A DNA stretch of 64,000 bases from an uncultured Acidobacteriia bacterium (lineage in GTDB: Bacteria; Acidobacteriota; Terriglobia; Bryobacterales; Bryobacteraceae), in NCBI GenBank assembly GCA_903828455.1, contig CAIKMJ010000006.1, positions 45,049 to 109,048 on the forward strand, read 5' to 3'. A model generated the notes under the pieces. That model searched no databases, was not told the DNA's origin, and saw only the letters and a list, made by a program, of their open reading frames with translations. A program made the position numbers and the translations under genes. Below are positions 62,004-64,000 of this stretch, in pieces; within the stretch, counting starts at the first letter, position 1; each line of letters begins with the position of its first letter.

Positions 62004-63227
62004 TTATTTCGCCGTCCCGCCGGCCAGCTCGCGCGACAGCAGATCGAGGAACAGCCCTACGTCCGTCACCACGCCCACCGCCTGCCCCGTCCCGCGGTCG
62101 CTCACCTTCGTCGCCACCGCCGGGTTGATATCCACGCACACAATCTTCACCCAGCTCGGCAGCATATTACCGGTCGCAATCGAATGCAGCATCGACCCCA
62201 GACACAGCACCAGCCCCGCCGGCCTCAGCAGCGCCGCATACGCATCCTGCGCCGCGTTCATATCCGTAATCGTTTCCGGCAGCGGACCGTCGTCCCGCAA
62301 ACTCCCCGCCAGCACAAACGGCACGTCGTTCTTCACGCACTCGTACATCACGCCCTGCGTCAGCCGTCCGCTCTCCACCGCGCCTTTGATTCCGCCCGCG
62401 TGATACACCGCGTTGATCGCCCGCATGTGGTTCCGGTGTCCGTGCTCTGCCTGCCGCCCGTCCGCCATCCGCACGCCCAGCGACGTGCCAAACAGCGCCG
62501 ACTCAATATCGTGTACTCCCAGCGCATTCCCGCTCAGCACCGCATCCACCCAGCGCCCGCGGATCAGCCGCGACAGCCCCACCGCGCCGCCCGTGTGCAC
62601 CACCACCGGCCCGGCCACCACCACAATATTCTTCCCCTGCTCGCGCGCCTGCCGCGCCAGCGCCGCCGTCTGCCGCACCGCCGTTTCCACCTGCCGCTCG
62701 GAGGAAATTTCATTCGCCATGAAGGCAAACGCCAGCCGGTCGCGCTCTTTCGATTCCGGCGTCACGCGAATCCCGGTCATCCCGGTCACCACCATGTCGC
62801 CCGCCTTCAGATCGCGCAGACGCCGGCAGTAACCCACGCCGTCCTTCACCACAATCATGGCGTCCATGCGCTGGTTCTGCACCTCCACCCAGTCGCCCTT
62901 CAGGCGGATGTGCGTGTGGTGATTGCTGGTGGAATAAAAATCCTCCGGCGCGCAACGGTCGCGCTCCACTTCCTTCATCGCCGCGTCGCCGAGGTCCGCC
63001 GATGCGCAGCCCAGTTCGAGCAGCTGCGCCAGCAGATGCTCCATCTGCGCGCGCGTCGGCGCCTCAAGGCGCAGCCGCAGATACGACGGGTCGCCGTTCG
63101 TCTTGCCGATCCGGAACTGTTCCACTTCAAAGCGGCCGTTGGATTCGACCACCTTGTCGAAGATCTGCTCCATCACGTGGGAATCGATCAGATGGCCTTC
63201 GGCCTCAACTGTTTCTTCAAAAGGCAT
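62004..63227 (-). CDS. TIGR00300/COG1915 family protein (ornithine cyclodeaminase-like, LOR/SDH domain)
   Basis: The 407-residue protein fits the TIGR00300 family at full length: an N-terminal LOR/SDH-type domain (about 1-100, GHLIDSHVMEQIFD, VEQFRIGKTNGDPSYLRL) and a C-terminal NAD-type domain (about 200-400, VVVAGPVVVHTGGA, GNALGVHDIESALFGTSLG, AEHGHRNHMRAIN, CVDINPAVATKV). Archaeal and cyanobacterial members have been linked to ornithine cyclodeaminase activity, giving proline and ammonia. That role is likely here but not proven. It lies 9 bases before queF on the same strand and may share its transcript. Confidence 0.85.
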   Translation of the reverse strand: MPFEETVEAEGHLIDSHVMEQIFDKVVESNGRFEVEQFRIGKTNGDPSYLRLRLEAPTRAQMEHLLAQLLELGCASADLGDAAMKEVERDRCAPEDFYSTSNHHTHIRLKGDWVEVQNQRMDAMIVVKDGVGYCRRLRDLKAGDMVVTGMTGIRVTPESKERDRLAFAFMANEISSERQVETAVRQTAALARQAREQGKNIVVVAGPVVVHTGGAVGLSRLIRGRWVDAVLSGNALGVHDIESALFGTSLGVRMADGRQAEHGHRNHMRAINAVYHAGGIKGAVESGRLTQGVMYECVKNDVPFVLAGSLRDDGPLPETITDMNAAQDAYAALLRPAGLVLCLGSMLHSIATGNMLPSWVKIVCVDINPAVATKVSDRGTGQAVGVVTDVGLFLDLLSRELAGGTAK

Positions 63228-63539
63228 GAACTTCCAGTCTACTTTGCCGCGCCCCTGTTTTCACGGCCGGCCCGTTTTGACGCCCCGGATCGCCTCCCCG
63301 GCCCCGAAACATTCTCCTTTTGCTCTGTTTTGGCGGAAAAAACGGCCCGGAAGGCAAAAAACCTGCCAAAAACCCCGTTTTTCCGCCTTTTTCCGCTTTA
63401 CATCGACCCGCAGGTTCCGTATGATTGTAACGACTCGCGAACGTGAGACATGCTTTGGAGCCTTTAAAAACGGGCCTCCGGCGCACTTCCGGCGTTCGCA
63501 ATCCGGCAATTCAGGCCACAGATCTAACAGGGAGGTTCG
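63228..63539. promoter_or_regulatory. Divergent intergenic region of the TIGR00300 and HU genes
   Basis: About 310 bases with a long A/T-run section. It holds a nested inverted repeat: ggcggaaaaaacgg (63332-63345) pairs with ccgtttttccgcc (63375-63387). This is followed by the HU promoter at 63397-63425. The repeat could be a terminator or insulating hairpin or an attenuator. The TIGR00300 promoter lies on the other strand but is not clear. Confidence 0.55.
63397..63425 (+). promoter_or_regulatory. Strong sigma-70-type promoter of the HU gene
   Basis: -35 TTTACA (63397-63402), exact 17-base spacer, -10 TATGAT (63420-63425). It lies 115 bases before the HU start codon, which leaves a leader of about 107 bases. 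Confidence 0.78.
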
Positions 63540-63842
63540 ATGGCGACAACAAGACTGACTCAGACACAGCTCGTGCGCAATCTCGCCGAAGCAGGCGAAG
63601 TGACGAACAAACAGGCTCGCGCGATTCTGGATACTCTTTCCAGCCTCGCAGTGAGCGAAGTGAAGAAGAACGGCGTATTCGTTCTGCCCGGTATCGGCAG
63701 ACTGGTGCGCGTGGACCGCAAGGCCCGCATGGGCCGTAACCCCGCCACCGGCGCGGCGATCAAAATCCCGGCCAAGAAGGTCGTAAAGTTCCGCGTCGCC
63801 AAGGCCGCCAAGGACGCGATCGTTCCGCCGAAGAAGAAATAG
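63540..63842 (+). CDS. HU-family DNA-binding protein
   Basis: The 100-residue nucleoid protein has the HU/IHF fold: an N-terminal helical dimerisation part (LTQTQLVRNLAEAGEVTNKQARAI), the GVFVLPGIGRLVRVDRKARMGRNPATG arm region and a basic C-terminal tail (PPKKK). The RNP core of the DNA-binding arm (GRNPATG) is intact. GGGAGG precedes the ATG by 5 bases, and a strong promoter and terminator frame it as a single-gene unit. HU versus IHF subtype is not certain, but a general nucleoid role is likely. Confidence 0.92.
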   Translation: MATTRLTQTQLVRNLAEAGEVTNKQARAILDTLSSLAVSEVKKNGVFVLPGIGRLVRVDRKARMGRNPATGAAIKIPAKKVVKFRVAKAAKDAIVPPKKK

Positions 63843-63865
63843 CTTTCCGCGAAATCGGGAAAAAG

Positions 63866-63905
63866 AAAAACCCCGCGGCGCCCGGAAGGGCTGCGCGGGG
63901 TTTTT
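63866..63905. terminator. Terminator of the HU gene
   Basis: Arms ccccgcg (63871-63877) and cgcgggg (63894-63900) flanked by AAAAA and TTTTT, so it can act on both strands. It lies 24 bases after the HU stop codon. Confidence 0.9.
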
Positions 63906-63967
63906 CGTTAGTTGCCGTTATCTGAAGCCGATGAACGCTGCACAACCTGCGGGCAGTTTCAGGAAGC

Positions 63968-64000
63968 CTAAGCCTGCTTCTTCGCTTCGAGCCTCTCTTC
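63968..64000 (-). CDS. Partial gene, C-terminus only
   Basis: On the minus strand the last 11 codons read EERLEAKKQA followed by TAG. The charged, helix-favouring composition is what a protein C-terminus often shows, and the bidirectional HU terminator would serve it too. Only ten residues are visible, so the call is weak and no function can be given. Confidence 0.35.
   Translation of the reverse strand, partial: EERLEAKKQA

Noticed and set aside
1..64000. Insertion sequences, prophage, attachment sites or defence systems
   Set aside because: I found no transposase, integrase, phage structural, toxin-antitoxin, restriction or CRISPR-associated sequence. The single tRNA gene shows no flanking direct repeat that I could detect by eye.

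Overview
The window looks like a piece of a GC-rich Acidobacteriota chromosome, most likely of the Bryobacterales/Solibacter type. The evidence is a VWFA-related secreted protein of the kind abundant in that phylum, two very large TonB-dependent receptors with an N-terminal carboxypeptidase-regulatory domain, many secreted beta-propellers, multihaem cytochromes with CxxCH motifs, and a general excess of signal peptides. There is no sign of phage, insertion sequence, CRISPR or plasmid functions. The taxonomic placement is inference from gene families only.

Layout. 1-18.3 kb: a secreted island with a DUF1566 protein, a YHYH protein, five of the window's seven calcineurin-like/purple-acid-phosphatase-like phosphoesterases (2813, 8210, 9732, 12393, 13846) plus a sixth at 15516, two YncE-like propellers, a Gly-rich VWFA protein and an amidohydrolase. 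18.5-20.7 kb: a tetrahaem cytochrome and an NHL-type propeller. 21.2-24.1 kb: korAB, a 2-oxoacid:ferredoxin oxidoreductase. 24.7-31.5 kb: a TonB receptor, then alcohol dehydrogenase-YHYH-YVTN propeller on the minus strand. 31.7-36 kb: a fused Fe-S/molybdopterin dehydrogenase and an MFS transporter. 36.2-38.9 kb: the seventh phosphoesterase, a MaoC dehydratase and a TetR regulator. 39-46.3 kb: an aromatic-acid catabolic region (SDR, aryl-AMP ligase, amidohydrolase, two crotonases, and on the other strand pobA and a pcaF-like thiolase). 46.4-53 kb: a third YHYH protein, an FG-GAP propeller and a second TonB receptor. 53.2-57.7 kb: a five-gene operon of a dihaem cytochrome, a metallo-beta-lactamase-fold protein and three members of one uncharacterised secreted family. 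57.7-64 kb: a two-component system, tRNA-Gln, a methyltransferase, queF, a TIGR00300 (ornithine cyclodeaminase-like) protein and an HU protein.

How the genes may work together. The repeated neighbours are secreted phosphoesterases, YHYH proteins and beta-propellers, with TonB receptors nearby; this fits a cell-envelope system that processes organic phosphates or another exported substrate and imports the products, but no substrate can be read from sequence. Two YHYH genes 45 kb apart share not only their coding sequence but also a 5' leader at the same distance from the start codon and a pair of 3' hairpins, so they are copies of a whole transcription unit. Three of the seven phosphoesterases have lost the metal-binding Asn of the GNHE motif, which suggests functional divergence inside the expansion. 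The aromatic region begins with a TetR gene whose probable operator overlaps the promoter of the divergent operon.
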